Shown: positions 29,016-36,279 of the stretch, in pieces
Numbering within the stretch: the first letter of the stretch is position 1
Layout: each line of letters begins with the position of its first letter
Assembly (NCBI RefSeq): GCF_003269425.1
Contig: NZ_CP030104.1
Coordinates: 987,501-1,051,500 of the forward strand
Direction of reading: 5' to 3'
Origin: Flagellimonas maritima
GTDB taxonomy: Bacteria > Bacteroidota > Bacteroidia > Flavobacteriales > Flavobacteriaceae
Length of the DNA stretch: 64,000 nucleotides
Notes under the pieces: model-generated
Database searches by the model: none
What the model saw: only the letters and a program-made list of their open reading frames with translations
What the model was told of the DNA's origin: nothing
Translations under genes and position numbers: made by a program

Positions 29016-29120
29016 ATATCGGTGATTTTAACGATATTCTTAATTATCGGTTATTTTGCCGATATTTTTAATTATCGGTTATTTTGCCGATATTCTTAAT
29101 TATCGGTTATTTTGCCGATA
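29016..29120. promoter_or_regulatory. Four evenly spaced palindromic operators upstream of the satD-like gene
   Basis: Three copies of the 20-bp palindrome TATCGGTTATTTTGCCGATA start at 29045, 29073 and 29101, and a degenerate fourth (TATCGG..ACGATA) starts at 29017, so the period is exactly 28 bp. Each half is TATCGG/CCGATA with an eight-base spacer. The last copy ends ten bases before the ATG at 29130. The neighbouring protein has a helix-turn-helix, so autoregulation is likely. Confidence 0.8.
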
Positions 29121-29129
29121 TTTGTAGCA

Positions 29130-29738
29130 ATGAATGCTACAATTTCAATCATAACTGGAGATATAATCGATTCACGGAAGGTGAAACCGGAAACTTGGTT
29201 GCCTGATTTAAAAAAGATTTTAGATGCGTATGGCAAGGAACCTACAAATTGGGAGGTTTATCGTGGGGATAGCTTTCAGTTGGAAGTTTCTCCAGAAATA
29301 GTCTTGGAGGCTGCAATCCATATAAAAGCAACCTTAAAGCAAAAAAAAGGATTGGACGTTAGAATGGGTATTGGACTAGGTAAAAAGGACTATGATTCAG
29401 AGAAAATTACCGAATCCAATGGTTCGGCATTCGTTTATTCCGGTGAATGCTTTGAAAATCTAAAAAAACAGACCTTGGCACTAAAATCGAGCATGACATC
29501 GTTCGATAATACGATCAACCTAATGCTAGAGCTGGCCGCTTTGACAATGGATAATTGGCTGCCGGCTACCTCAAGAGTCGTAAAAACTGCCTTGGAAAAT
29601 CCCGAAGCCAATCAAAAAGAGTTGGCAGCATTGCTGGAAACGACCCAGAGCAATATTAGTGAAGCATTGTTAAGGGCAGGGTTTGAAGAAGTTCAAAAAC
29701 TAATCCAATTTTATAAAGCCCAATTAACACGAACATGA
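29130..29738 (+). CDS. SatD-like protein with C-terminal helix-turn-helix
   Basis: A 202-residue cytoplasmic protein from the ATG at 29130; an upstream TTG at 29112 would start inside the last operator. The N-terminal 150 residues (ISIITGDIIDSRKVKPETWLPDLKKILD, YRGDSFQLEV, IGLGKKDY, SNGSAFVYSGECFENLKKQ) resemble SatD/cyclase-like proteins. The C-terminal ~50 residues (ANQKELAALLETTQSNISEALLRAGFEEVQKLIQFY) form a helix-turn-helix of XRE/MarR-like type. It overlaps the downstream DUF3307 gene by ATGA. The SatD-DUF3307 pair is a known Bacteroidota combination; the role is unknown, but the operator array suggests it represses its own operon. Confidence 0.8.
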   Translation: MNATISIITGDIIDSRKVKPETWLPDLKKILDAYGKEPTNWEVYRGDSFQLEVSPEIVLEAAIHIKATLKQKKGLDVRMGIGLGKKDYDSEKITESNGSAFVYSGECFENLKKQTLALKSSMTSFDNTINLMLELAALTMDNWLPATSRVVKTALENPEANQKELAALLETTQSNISEALLRAGFEEVQKLIQFYKAQLTRT

Positions 29739-30460
29739 CCTTATTTGCACTTAAATTGATATTGGCCCATTTTCTGGGCGATTTTGTATTTCAGCCCAAA
29801 CATTGGGTGGACGATAAATTGGAAAAAAAAGCAAAGTCCAAGTATCTCTACTGGCATATGGCAATACATCTTACCGCACTTATTTTGCTGCTACAGTTTC
29901 AGTACTTAGGGCAAATTCTTATCATTATCATAAGCCATTATCTCATCGATTTAGCAAAACTGGCATTTACAAATGCCAAAAATTACAGATGGCTATTCGT
30001 TTTAGACCAATTACTACATCTTTTGGTGATTGCGATTTTGGTATACTGGGTGAGCCCGTATACGATTGAACTTGAAACGCTTATCAATAAAGAAAACCTT
30101 CTTTTGGTCACTTTTTTGGTCTTTGTAACGTATGTTTCGGGAATAGTCATGCGGATGTTGCTCGCACCATATATCAACGAAATTGCCAATGAAGAAATCA
30201 ATGAAGAAGGAGGTTCCCTAAAAAATGCAGGAACATATATTGGTATTTTAGAACGACTTTTTGTTTTTGGGTTTATCTTACTTAACCAATGGGCATCCAT
30301 AGGTCTTTTAATAACGGCCAAATCCGTTTTTAGGTTTGGGGACCTTAATAAGGGGAAAAATAGAAAATTGACGGAGTATGTGCTTATTGGAACTTTATTA
30401 AGCTTTGGTTTGGCGATTTTATCAGGTATGCTTTATAAATATTTAGTTGTTTTGATCTAG
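29735..30460 (+). CDS. DUF3307 multi-pass membrane protein
   Basis: A 241-residue inner-membrane protein with about six hydrophobic helices. The start 'LALKLILAHFLGDFVFQPKHWVDDKLEKKAKS' is the DUF3307 signature, with conserved HFLGDF and a charged loop, then ISHYLIDLAKL and YRWLFVLDQLLHLLVIA. It overlaps the SatD-like gene by four bases and the convergent gene at 30457 by four. Function unknown. Confidence 0.88.
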   Translation: MTLFALKLILAHFLGDFVFQPKHWVDDKLEKKAKSKYLYWHMAIHLTALILLLQFQYLGQILIIIISHYLIDLAKLAFTNAKNYRWLFVLDQLLHLLVIAILVYWVSPYTIELETLINKENLLLVTFLVFVTYVSGIVMRMLLAPYINEIANEEINEEGGSLKNAGTYIGILERLFVFGFILLNQWASIGLLITAKSVFRFGDLNKGKNRKLTEYVLIGTLLSFGLAILSGMLYKYLVVLI

Positions 30461-30957
30461 GGAATTTTATCGGTTTTTTTATAAAGCCAAAATAGAATTA
30501 CCAGAACCGATACTATGAAAGAAAAGGTCATCAAAAGGCCCGATACCATAATTACATATTTCATCCATAGTATTCCTTTAAAAAGAAGATAAATTCCGCC
30601 GAAGGTAAGCAGTACCGAAATAAGGGGCTCTATCAGTAAAAAACTTCGCCAAAAACTTTTTATTGGTGTAGTGGAAATCAATAGGGCCAGAATGAAGAAT
30701 AACATTCCCATGGCCAAAACATGCGTGTGGACAATGTTGAGTATCTGTCTTTCGCTTTTGGCAAATTTCATTTCAGCGGCTTCAAGGTCTTCCTCATTCC
30801 CCAGATAGTTTTCCTCAATTCCTTTGGGATTGCCATCTGTTGTAAGATTCACAAATTGTAGGGCAGAGAGAAAACCCGTACTTACAACAATCAAAAAAAG
30901 AGCTATCAATACTTTGATTTCCCTTGGAAAGAATTGAATGCTCGGAATTTTATTCAT
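30457..30957 (-). CDS. Four-helix membrane protein, possible heme or electron-transfer partner
   Basis: A 166-residue protein with four hydrophobic helices (about 14-34, 78-96, 103-123, 130-160) and one His pair in NIVHTHVLAMGMLFF, at the start of the second helix, a place where heme ligands are found in some cytochrome-b-like families. It is downstream of an FMN-binding protein (16-base gap) and DUF6607. The arrangement suggests an electron-transfer unit of the iron island, but this is inference. Confidence 0.7.
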   Translation of the reverse strand: MNKIPSIQFFPREIKVLIALFLIVVSTGFLSALQFVNLTTDGNPKGIEENYLGNEEDLEAAEMKFAKSERQILNIVHTHVLAMGMLFFILALLISTTPIKSFWRSFLLIEPLISVLLTFGGIYLLFKGILWMKYVIMVSGLLMTFSFIVSVLVILFWLYKKTDKIP

Positions 30958-30973
30958 ACTATGGCAATCAGGT

Positions 30974-31528
30974 TTATAAAATTTTGGCCTCGTTCAAAAT
31001 TTCCATTGATGATAAAACCTCATCAACAGCATTTGTCATCGATTTTGCTGAAATCGTTGCACCTGCAATCGCATCCACATCCTCACCATACGTAACACTG
31101 TCCCCGGATTTTTTGCCGATAAACTGCTTCAACCAACGCTGGCTCCCGATTTGTCTGCCATAATCTTCCCTATAGATAAGCACTTTGGATTTTTTGATGC
31201 TCAGGTCAGGATTAAAAAGAACCACGTAGTCAAATACATTTTTCATACTTGGCGCCTCCCCTAAATAGGCATAGCCGATAAATTCATCACCTTTAATAAT
31301 CCTGAAGAGGTTTTCTTGACCCAGTTCAACAGTTGTTTTGGTATTAATAGTTTCAGCTACAGCTACGTGCTGAAGCTCAAAAGCTTCCACTTCAAAAGTA
31401 GATTGTACAGCGTTGTTCAATTTTTCCTGAAGTCGTGGAGAGATTTTTTCTAGCGAAAATCCCAAAAATAAAAAAGCCATGCAAAGCATGGCCATTATTA
31501 TTAAACTCGACTTACTTTCCAGCTTCAC
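30974..31528 (-). CDS. FMN-binding domain protein
   Basis: A 184-residue exported or membrane-anchored protein. It starts with GTG at 31528, inside the last codons of the DUF6607 gene, giving a 17-base overlap and a proper N-terminal signal (KLESKSSLIIMAMLCMAFLFLGF). The FMN_bind domain covers about 60-180, and the flavin site is the segment DAIAGATISAKS with Thr158 as the covalent FMN attachment residue (ApbE type). Such domains carry electrons in the periplasm. Between the DUF6607 and the four-helix protein it fits a redox module, perhaps for iron release. Confidence 0.85.
   Translation of the reverse strand: MKLESKSSLIIMAMLCMAFLFLGFSLEKISPRLQEKLNNAVQSTFEVEAFELQHVAVAETINTKTTVELGQENLFRIIKGDEFIGYAYLGEAPSMKNVFDYVVLFNPDLSIKKSKVLIYREDYGRQIGSQRWLKQFIGKKSGDSVTYGEDVDAIAGATISAKSMTNAVDEVLSSMEILNEAKIL
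31464..31492 (-). terminator. Terminator-like hairpin inside the FMN-binding gene
   Basis: The minus strand reads GCCATGC-TTT-GCATGGC followed by TTTTTTATTTTT. It sits 20 bases after the DUF6607 stop codon but within the signal-peptide codons of the FMN-binding gene. It may act as a partial terminator, lowering expression of the downstream genes, or may be a chance result of the coding sequence. Confidence 0.5.
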
Positions 31529-32438
31529 CTTTCACTGTTTTTGGGTCTATAACAAACTTTGAAAGTACGGCAGTAATCTTTTCACTGTCGGCGTTCATTT
31601 TTTCCAGTGGATATAAGTGCATGAACAAAGGCTTTTCATCCACTTTTCTTGCCAAGGTCAAATCACCTTGCCTATCGTATATTTTATCCCAAGAAGTTCT
31701 AACGTTTGCCCAAAAACCGTTATGCTCTTTCCACCAGTCCATAGCAAGCTGACATTTTTCATCGGCCACTTTAGTGTAGATATTCCATCCCTTTTCCTGG
31801 GCCAGTAACACATCCTCTTCACCATCTTTGCGCAAGACCTTATCATTATCCTGCTCGTGCACCCACCCATAATCGGTAATTTCTTGGCGATTACCACGTA
31901 ACATTACATTGTAATCACTTCGTTTTGTGTATTCCCTTCTTGGTAGAGGTGAATCAGACTTGTTTTCCCAATAGTGTTTTCCATCAGCATGTATCCATGT
32001 AGCCGAACCGGAGTATCTTGGACTGTCATCAACTTGATAAACTTTTTGAGTCCACTGCCCTTTTACCTCATCAGCAGGTAAAGTGTTGAACACCCAATTA
32101 TTTTCCTTGTCATAATGGAAAATCTCTTGATTTTCATATTCCCAATCTTGCCTCCAGTGCTTGATGACCATGGTGTCGTTAACCACCAAAAGATGCTGAA
32201 TGGATATTTTATTATCCTCGTCAACTATGGGCAATGCCAATTCTAGGGCACTGGCAGTATAATCCATCTTTTTTTCATAATCAATTTCGGGCGCAAATGT
32301 TTCTGTATACTTAAAGGTGATATCATAACAGCCGCACATATCCTTAATGGCTTTCCTGTCCTGTTCTTTTTTGTTCTGAGCCATTGCTGCGAATGCAAAA
32401 GCAAAACTTAAAATGCTAAAAAGTGTTACACGTTTCAT
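31512..32438 (-). CDS. DUF6607 family exported protein
   Basis: A 308-residue protein with a signal peptide (1-20, ending AMA-Q) and the block KKEQDRKAIKDMCGCYDITFKYTETFAPEIDYEKKMDY at the start of the mature chain, including a CGC motif. The rest is beta/aromatic-rich (WRQDWEYENQEIFHYD, GQWTQKVYQVDDSPRYSGSATWIHADGKHYWENKSDSPLPRREYTKRSDYN). I recall this as DUF6607 of Bacteroidota, often near iron uptake genes. It is divergent from the heme receptor gene and shares the operator at 32492-32514. Function unknown. Confidence 0.75.
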   Translation of the reverse strand: MKRVTLFSILSFAFAFAAMAQNKKEQDRKAIKDMCGCYDITFKYTETFAPEIDYEKKMDYTASALELALPIVDEDNKISIQHLLVVNDTMVIKHWRQDWEYENQEIFHYDKENNWVFNTLPADEVKGQWTQKVYQVDDSPRYSGSATWIHADGKHYWENKSDSPLPRREYTKRSDYNVMLRGNRQEITDYGWVHEQDNDKVLRKDGEEDVLLAQEKGWNIYTKVADEKCQLAMDWWKEHNGFWANVRTSWDKIYDRQGDLTLARKVDEKPLFMHLYPLEKMNADSEKITAVLSKFVIDPKTVKGEAGK

Positions 32439-32491
32439 TTTTTTTAAGGATTATTTTTTGGGATTAAAAAAGTTGAAAATTAAAGTTGTTC

Positions 32492-32514
32492 TTATTTAGA
32501 TTGATTAAAAATAA
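32492..32514. promoter_or_regulatory. Candidate metal-responsive operator, copy 1
   Basis: A 23-bp near-palindrome, TTATTTAGA-N5-TAAAAATAA, lies between the divergent DUF6607 and TonB receptor genes. Its reverse complement matches copy 2 (36252-36274) at 21 of 23 positions. It stands just before the TATATTTG promoter element at 32519-32526. Confidence 0.7.
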
Positions 32515-32518
32515 AATA

Positions 32519-32526
32519 TATATTTG
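32519..32526 (+). promoter_or_regulatory. Candidate -7 element of the heme receptor operon
   Basis: TATATTTG matches TAnnTTTG exactly, 17 bases before the ATG at 32544. TTG at 32501-32503 is 15 bases upstream, slightly short of the usual spacing. The operator at 32492-32514 covers the space between the two elements. Confidence 0.5.
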
Positions 32527-32543
32527 CTGCTAAAATAAATAGA

Positions 32544-34643
32544 ATGAGTCTAAATAAAAACAATATTCTCTTTTATTTTCTACTTTTTTTCTGTGCATCT
32601 ATAAATGCTCAAGAAAGAGAAGGGAAGGACTCGGTTCTAACTGAAAAATTGGATGAGGTCATAGTTACCGCTACCCGTACGGTACGTCAATTATCCTCCT
32701 TGCCCCTGCCAGTGACTCTTATCAACAAAGAACAACTGCAACAAACCGGGGTCACCCGCTTAAATGAAATATTGAATGAACAGACTGGAATTATAATGAC
32801 TCCTGATGCTACAATTGGAGGCGGTGAAGGAGTACAAATACAAGGCATAGCATCTGATTATGTATTAATCCTTATAGATGGGGTACCAGTAGTAGGAAGG
32901 AGTTCCGGCAACCTTGACCTAAGCCGATTTGCCATAGGAAACATAAAGCAGATTGAAGTGGTAAAAGGCCCATCTTCCAGTTTATTTGGTTCGGAAGCGC
33001 TTGGTGGCGTAATCAATATCATTACGGAAAAACCAACAACAGAAAATATCAGTGGACAAATCTCGCACCGAGCTGCTACATTCAACAACCAAAATACGAA
33101 CCTTAGTCTCAATCAACGTTTTGAAAAAATAGGATACTCTTTTTTTGCGGACCGCTTGAGCACTGATGGTTTTGATCTTGCTCCTTCAAGCGACGGGCAA
33201 ACCGTAAATCCATTTTATAATTATACTTTCAACGGTAGAATCTTCGCAGATATTACAGAAAATCTGGATGTCTTCGCATCGGGCAGGTATTTTTTCCAAG
33301 AGTTTGATGTCCAGCCCAGTACCAGTGAAGAAAGAGATTCCAATGTACTGCTTCGCCTTAACCATGACCCTTCAGAAAAAACTAACTTACAATACGAGTT
33401 CTACTATACCAATTATACTACAAATGAAGAAGTCGTAGACCCCATTGACGATGAACTTCTGATCGCCAATGATTTTGACCAAAAACTTTTTAGGCCAGAA
33501 GTTCGCTTTAATCATTCTTTTAGTCAAACCAATACTATGACACTGGGTATTGGTTACAATCTGGAAAACTTGGACCGCTCGCTCTTTGCTGAAACCATCA
33601 CATTCAATTCTCAGTATGCCTTTGCGCAATATGATTTTAAGCCTCTTGAAAATCTTAATATCATTGCGGGTGCACGTTTTGATAATCACAGTGAATACAA
33701 CTCCCAGTTGAGTCCTAAAATTTCCGCTAAATATGACTTCTCCACAAATTTTTCAGTAAAAGGTTCCGTTGGTAGTGGATTCAAGGCTCCTGACTTTCGC
33801 CAATTGTACTTGGACTTTACCAACGCAGCAGGTGGCGGTTATTCTGTTTTTGGTAAAGAGGTTGAAGCGGCGGGCATAAAACGCCTTCAAGAAAATGATG
33901 AGATAGCTACATTACAGGTAGATCCCTCACAGTTGGGCGAAAGATTGAACGCCGAAAGCTCTGTAGGATACAATCTAGGCTTTTCATATAAGAAAGGAAA
34001 AATTTCTTCAGATATAAATTTCTTCAGAAACGATTTTAAGAACCTGATCGATACCCAAATCTTGGCCTCAAAGACCAATGGTCAGAACGTTTTTGGTTAC
34101 ATAAACCGTGAAAGTGTCTATACCCAAGGTGCTGAAATCGACCTAAAATACAAATTCTCGGAAAACCTAAATCTCTCAGCTGGTTATCAGCTATTGTTCG
34201 CCTATGACAAGGACAAAGAAGATGCTATAGAAAACGGTGAGGTCTTTGCCCGTGACCCAGAGACACTGGAAACGTTCCAGTTATCGCGTTCGGATTATTT
34301 TGGATTGGAAAACCGTTCCCGACATACCGTAAACTTTAAAGCGTTTTACAAAATCCCAAAATGGGATGCCAATGCAAACCTACGGGTTGTTTATCGATCA
34401 AGGTTTGGTCTTACGGACAGGAATGGCAATGATATCTTAGATGATTTTGACAATAGCTTTGTAGACGGCTATGCGTTGGTCAACTTAGCTTTTGGAAAAA
34501 CTTTTCTTGAACATTACAGTCTGCAACTGGGGGTTAATAACCTTTTGGACTTTAAGGGCAATAACCCCCTTGCAGCACAAGATAATGAAGTACTTATAAA
34601 TCCGGGAATACAATTATTCACAAGACTTAATATTCAATTTTAA
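32544..34643 (+). CDS. TonB-dependent receptor, likely heme (HmuR type)
   Basis: A 699-residue outer-membrane receptor. Signal peptide about 1-23, TonB box LDEVIVTATRTVRQLSSLP (about 35-53), plug domain with IQIQGIASDYVLILIDGVPVVGRSSGNLDLS and GPSSSLFGSEALGGVINIITEKP, and a barrel ending LNIQF. It is followed after 13 bases by a HmuY-family lipoprotein and then a DoxX-like gene. HmuR-HmuY pairs take up heme. No NPDL-type heme motif was checked. The 23-bp operator and TATATTTG promoter lie immediately upstream, and a half-site TCTAAATAA overlaps its first codons. Confidence 0.88.
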   Translation: MSLNKNNILFYFLLFFCASINAQEREGKDSVLTEKLDEVIVTATRTVRQLSSLPLPVTLINKEQLQQTGVTRLNEILNEQTGIIMTPDATIGGGEGVQIQGIASDYVLILIDGVPVVGRSSGNLDLSRFAIGNIKQIEVVKGPSSSLFGSEALGGVINIITEKPTTENISGQISHRAATFNNQNTNLSLNQRFEKIGYSFFADRLSTDGFDLAPSSDGQTVNPFYNYTFNGRIFADITENLDVFASGRYFFQEFDVQPSTSEERDSNVLLRLNHDPSEKTNLQYEFYYTNYTTNEEVVDPIDDELLIANDFDQKLFRPEVRFNHSFSQTNTMTLGIGYNLENLDRSLFAETITFNSQYAFAQYDFKPLENLNIIAGARFDNHSEYNSQLSPKISAKYDFSTNFSVKGSVGSGFKAPDFRQLYLDFTNAAGGGYSVFGKEVEAAGIKRLQENDEIATLQVDPSQLGERLNAESSVGYNLGFSYKKGKISSDINFFRNDFKNLIDTQILASKTNGQNVFGYINRESVYTQGAEIDLKYKFSENLNLSAGYQLLFAYDKDKEDAIENGEVFARDPETLETFQLSRSDYFGLENRSRHTVNFKAFYKIPKWDANANLRVVYRSRFGLTDRNGNDILDDFDNSFVDGYALVNLAFGKTFLEHYSLQLGVNNLLDFKGNNPLAAQDNEVLINPGIQLFTRLNIQF

Positions 34644-34656
34644 ACTTTAGATCACC

Positions 34657-35301
34657 ATGAAAATTTCTTTAAAACTCTTTACCCTACTTTTAATCTCGTT
34701 TGTATTTTTTAGCTGTAGCGATGACGATGATAGCCCCGAACTTGAAGCTGTTGAAAGCAAAACGGCCAGCAATATTCCTGCTCCCCAAACAGGTGGCCAA
34801 GGTCAGGGCGAAATATCTGGCGAGTTTACCAAGTTCAGCTTTGAAACCGGTGCTGTCACCACTAGCGATACTGAATGGGACCTTGCTTTTCGTGGCACCA
34901 GTATAGCCGTAAACGGCGGCACCGCTACGGGCACCAACGACGAGCCTACAAGAAACGGAAACGGAGGTATAGCTATAGAAACTGGAACTTTTGCAAGCGT
35001 AACTTCTGCAGATGGTCTAACTTTTGCCCAAGACGCAGACGGTGCATATGCCATTCCCGCAGGTAGCGATAACGGCTGGTACAATTATAACTTTATGACC
35101 AATATTCTTTCACCAATACCAGGTAAAATTTTTGTGGTCCGGACACACGACGGAAAATATGCTAAAGTTGAGTTTTTAAGCTATTATCGGGATGCCCCAT
35201 CTGATATTACACCAGACATAGCCCAGAACGACCTAAGATTTTATACATTTCAATATGTCTACAATCCAAATGAGGGTGAAACTTCTTTAACTGTACAATA
35301 A
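34657..35301 (+). CDS. HmuY family heme-binding lipoprotein
   Basis: A 214-residue lipoprotein: signal with lipobox Cys (FVFFSC), then an acidic DDDDSPELE leader. The mature chain has the HmuY pattern: FTKFSFETGAVTTSDTEWDLAFRGTSIAVNGGTATGTNDEPTRNG, SDNGWYNYNFMTNILSPIPGKIFVVRTHDGKYAKVEFLSYYRD and NDLRFYTFQYVYNPN. HmuY proteins are surface hemophores that capture heme and pass it to the TonB receptor. Gene order, one stop after the receptor and one base before DoxX, supports an operon. Confidence 0.9.
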   Translation: MKISLKLFTLLLISFVFFSCSDDDDSPELEAVESKTASNIPAPQTGGQGQGEISGEFTKFSFETGAVTTSDTEWDLAFRGTSIAVNGGTATGTNDEPTRNGNGGIAIETGTFASVTSADGLTFAQDADGAYAIPAGSDNGWYNYNFMTNILSPIPGKIFVVRTHDGKYAKVEFLSYYRDAPSDITPDIAQNDLRFYTFQYVYNPNEGETSLTVQ

Positions 35302-35302
35302 G

Positions 35303-35749
35303 ATGAAAACAGTAAATATCCTGTATATTTTAATGCGATTGTTCTTGGGTGGATTTATGATTTACGGCGGTATCCAAAAATTTCAAAAGCCCATCCCCGC
35401 TCCTGTAGAAGTTGTGGAAAAGGCAGAAAAGTTTAAGGCACCCGAAAAAGAAAGCACCTTACAAAAGATTTTGTATATCAGCGGGGCCAAGCAAACGGGG
35501 TATTTTTGGCAGGTGCTGGGCATCTGCGAACTTTTGTTCGGTATTTTATTGTTATTACAGGGAACTGGATTTATCGGTGCAGTATTTCTATTGCCGATAA
35601 CCCTACACATCTTTTTGTTCCATGTTTTTTTAGAATCGGACGAAATCCCTGAATTGCTACAAACAGGCGCTTTGTTTGCTGTCAACATTGCGCTGGTTTT
35701 AAGGGAAAAAGCAAAATGGCAACATTTACTTTGGATTAAACCCATATAA
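35303..35749 (+). CDS. DoxX-like membrane protein
   Basis: A 148-residue protein with four hydrophobic helices (about 7-24, 63-82, 88-108, 118-135). The opening ILMRLFLGGFMIYGGIQKFQKPIPAP and the block GICELLFGILLLLQG are DoxX-like. It follows HmuY by one base. A role in heme handling or quinone redox is possible but not shown by the sequence. A terminator follows. Confidence 0.78.
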   Translation: MKTVNILYILMRLFLGGFMIYGGIQKFQKPIPAPVEVVEKAEKFKAPEKESTLQKILYISGAKQTGYFWQVLGICELLFGILLLLQGTGFIGAVFLLPITLHIFLFHVFLESDEIPELLQTGALFAVNIALVLREKAKWQHLLWIKPI

Positions 35750-35787
35750 AATGTTTGCTCAATTTATAGTTAGTTTGAGTTAGTTGG

Positions 35788-35822
35788 GCCGGAGGGTATT
35801 AATTATGCTCTTCGGCTTTTTA
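35788..35822 (+). terminator. Terminator of the heme operon
   Basis: GCCGGAGGG (35788-35796) pairs with CTCTTCGGC (35808-35816) with two G-U pairs, an eleven-base loop, and a T run after. It lies 39 bases beyond the DoxX stop codon. Confidence 0.7.
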
Positions 35823-35894
35823 AAAAATGAATAATCTCCAAGGCAAACCCAGGAGTATGATAATCTTTACAATCGAGTAAAATCACAAATAATC

Positions 35895-36233
35895 ATGGAA
35901 CAGATCTATAGAAATGAATATGGTGCTTGCTACGCAATTCAAAATGCACCCAATCCTATTTGCACGCTTCAATTGGTTGTTGATTCTATTGGAATTTTTA
36001 TGTCCGTAGATGATCTTTCACATCTTTTAGAAGTTGTTCGCAATTCGGACAAGGCTTGCTTTTGCGAAGAATGTCAAGGTAATCCGTGCAACAAAATATG
36101 GTGCTCTGGGCCTATGCATGATTTATGTCTAAAAATTGATGAAGATAGATTGAAACAATTGGAGGATTTGATTGTAGGAACTCAATTTACTTTGAATATG
36201 AACCAAACTCTGGAAGAATACAGAATTGGTTAA
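35895..36233 (+). CDS. DUF6686 family Cys-rich protein
   Basis: A 112-residue protein with eight Cys. The cluster C55-x-C57-xx-C60-x4-C65-x4-C70-x7-C78 looks like a metal site. The start MEQIYRNEYGACYAIQNAPNPI and FMSVDDLSHLLEVVRNSDKA fit DUF6686, known from Bacteroidota. It lies between two TonB receptor units, so an iron-sensing or trafficking role is tempting; there is no direct evidence. No signal peptide: cytoplasmic. Confidence 0.72.
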   Translation: MEQIYRNEYGACYAIQNAPNPICTLQLVVDSIGIFMSVDDLSHLLEVVRNSDKACFCEECQGNPCNKIWCSGPMHDLCLKIDEDRLKQLEDLIVGTQFTLNMNQTLEEYRIG

Positions 36234-36251
36234 AAAAATTTGGTTGAATTA

Positions 36252-36274
36252 TTATTTTTAATAAGTCTAAATAA
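36252..36274. promoter_or_regulatory. Candidate metal-responsive operator, copy 2
   Basis: TTATTTTTA-ATAAG-TCTAAATAA ends five bases before the ATG at 36280. It differs from the reverse complement of copy 1 (32492-32514) only at two of three central positions. A repressor here would block transcription or translation starts directly. Confidence 0.7.
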
Positions 36275-36279
36275 AATAT

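Noticed and set aside
29112..29129. TTG start for the SatD-like gene
   Set aside because: It lies inside the last operator; the ATG at 29130 gives the proper protein start and lies just after the operators.
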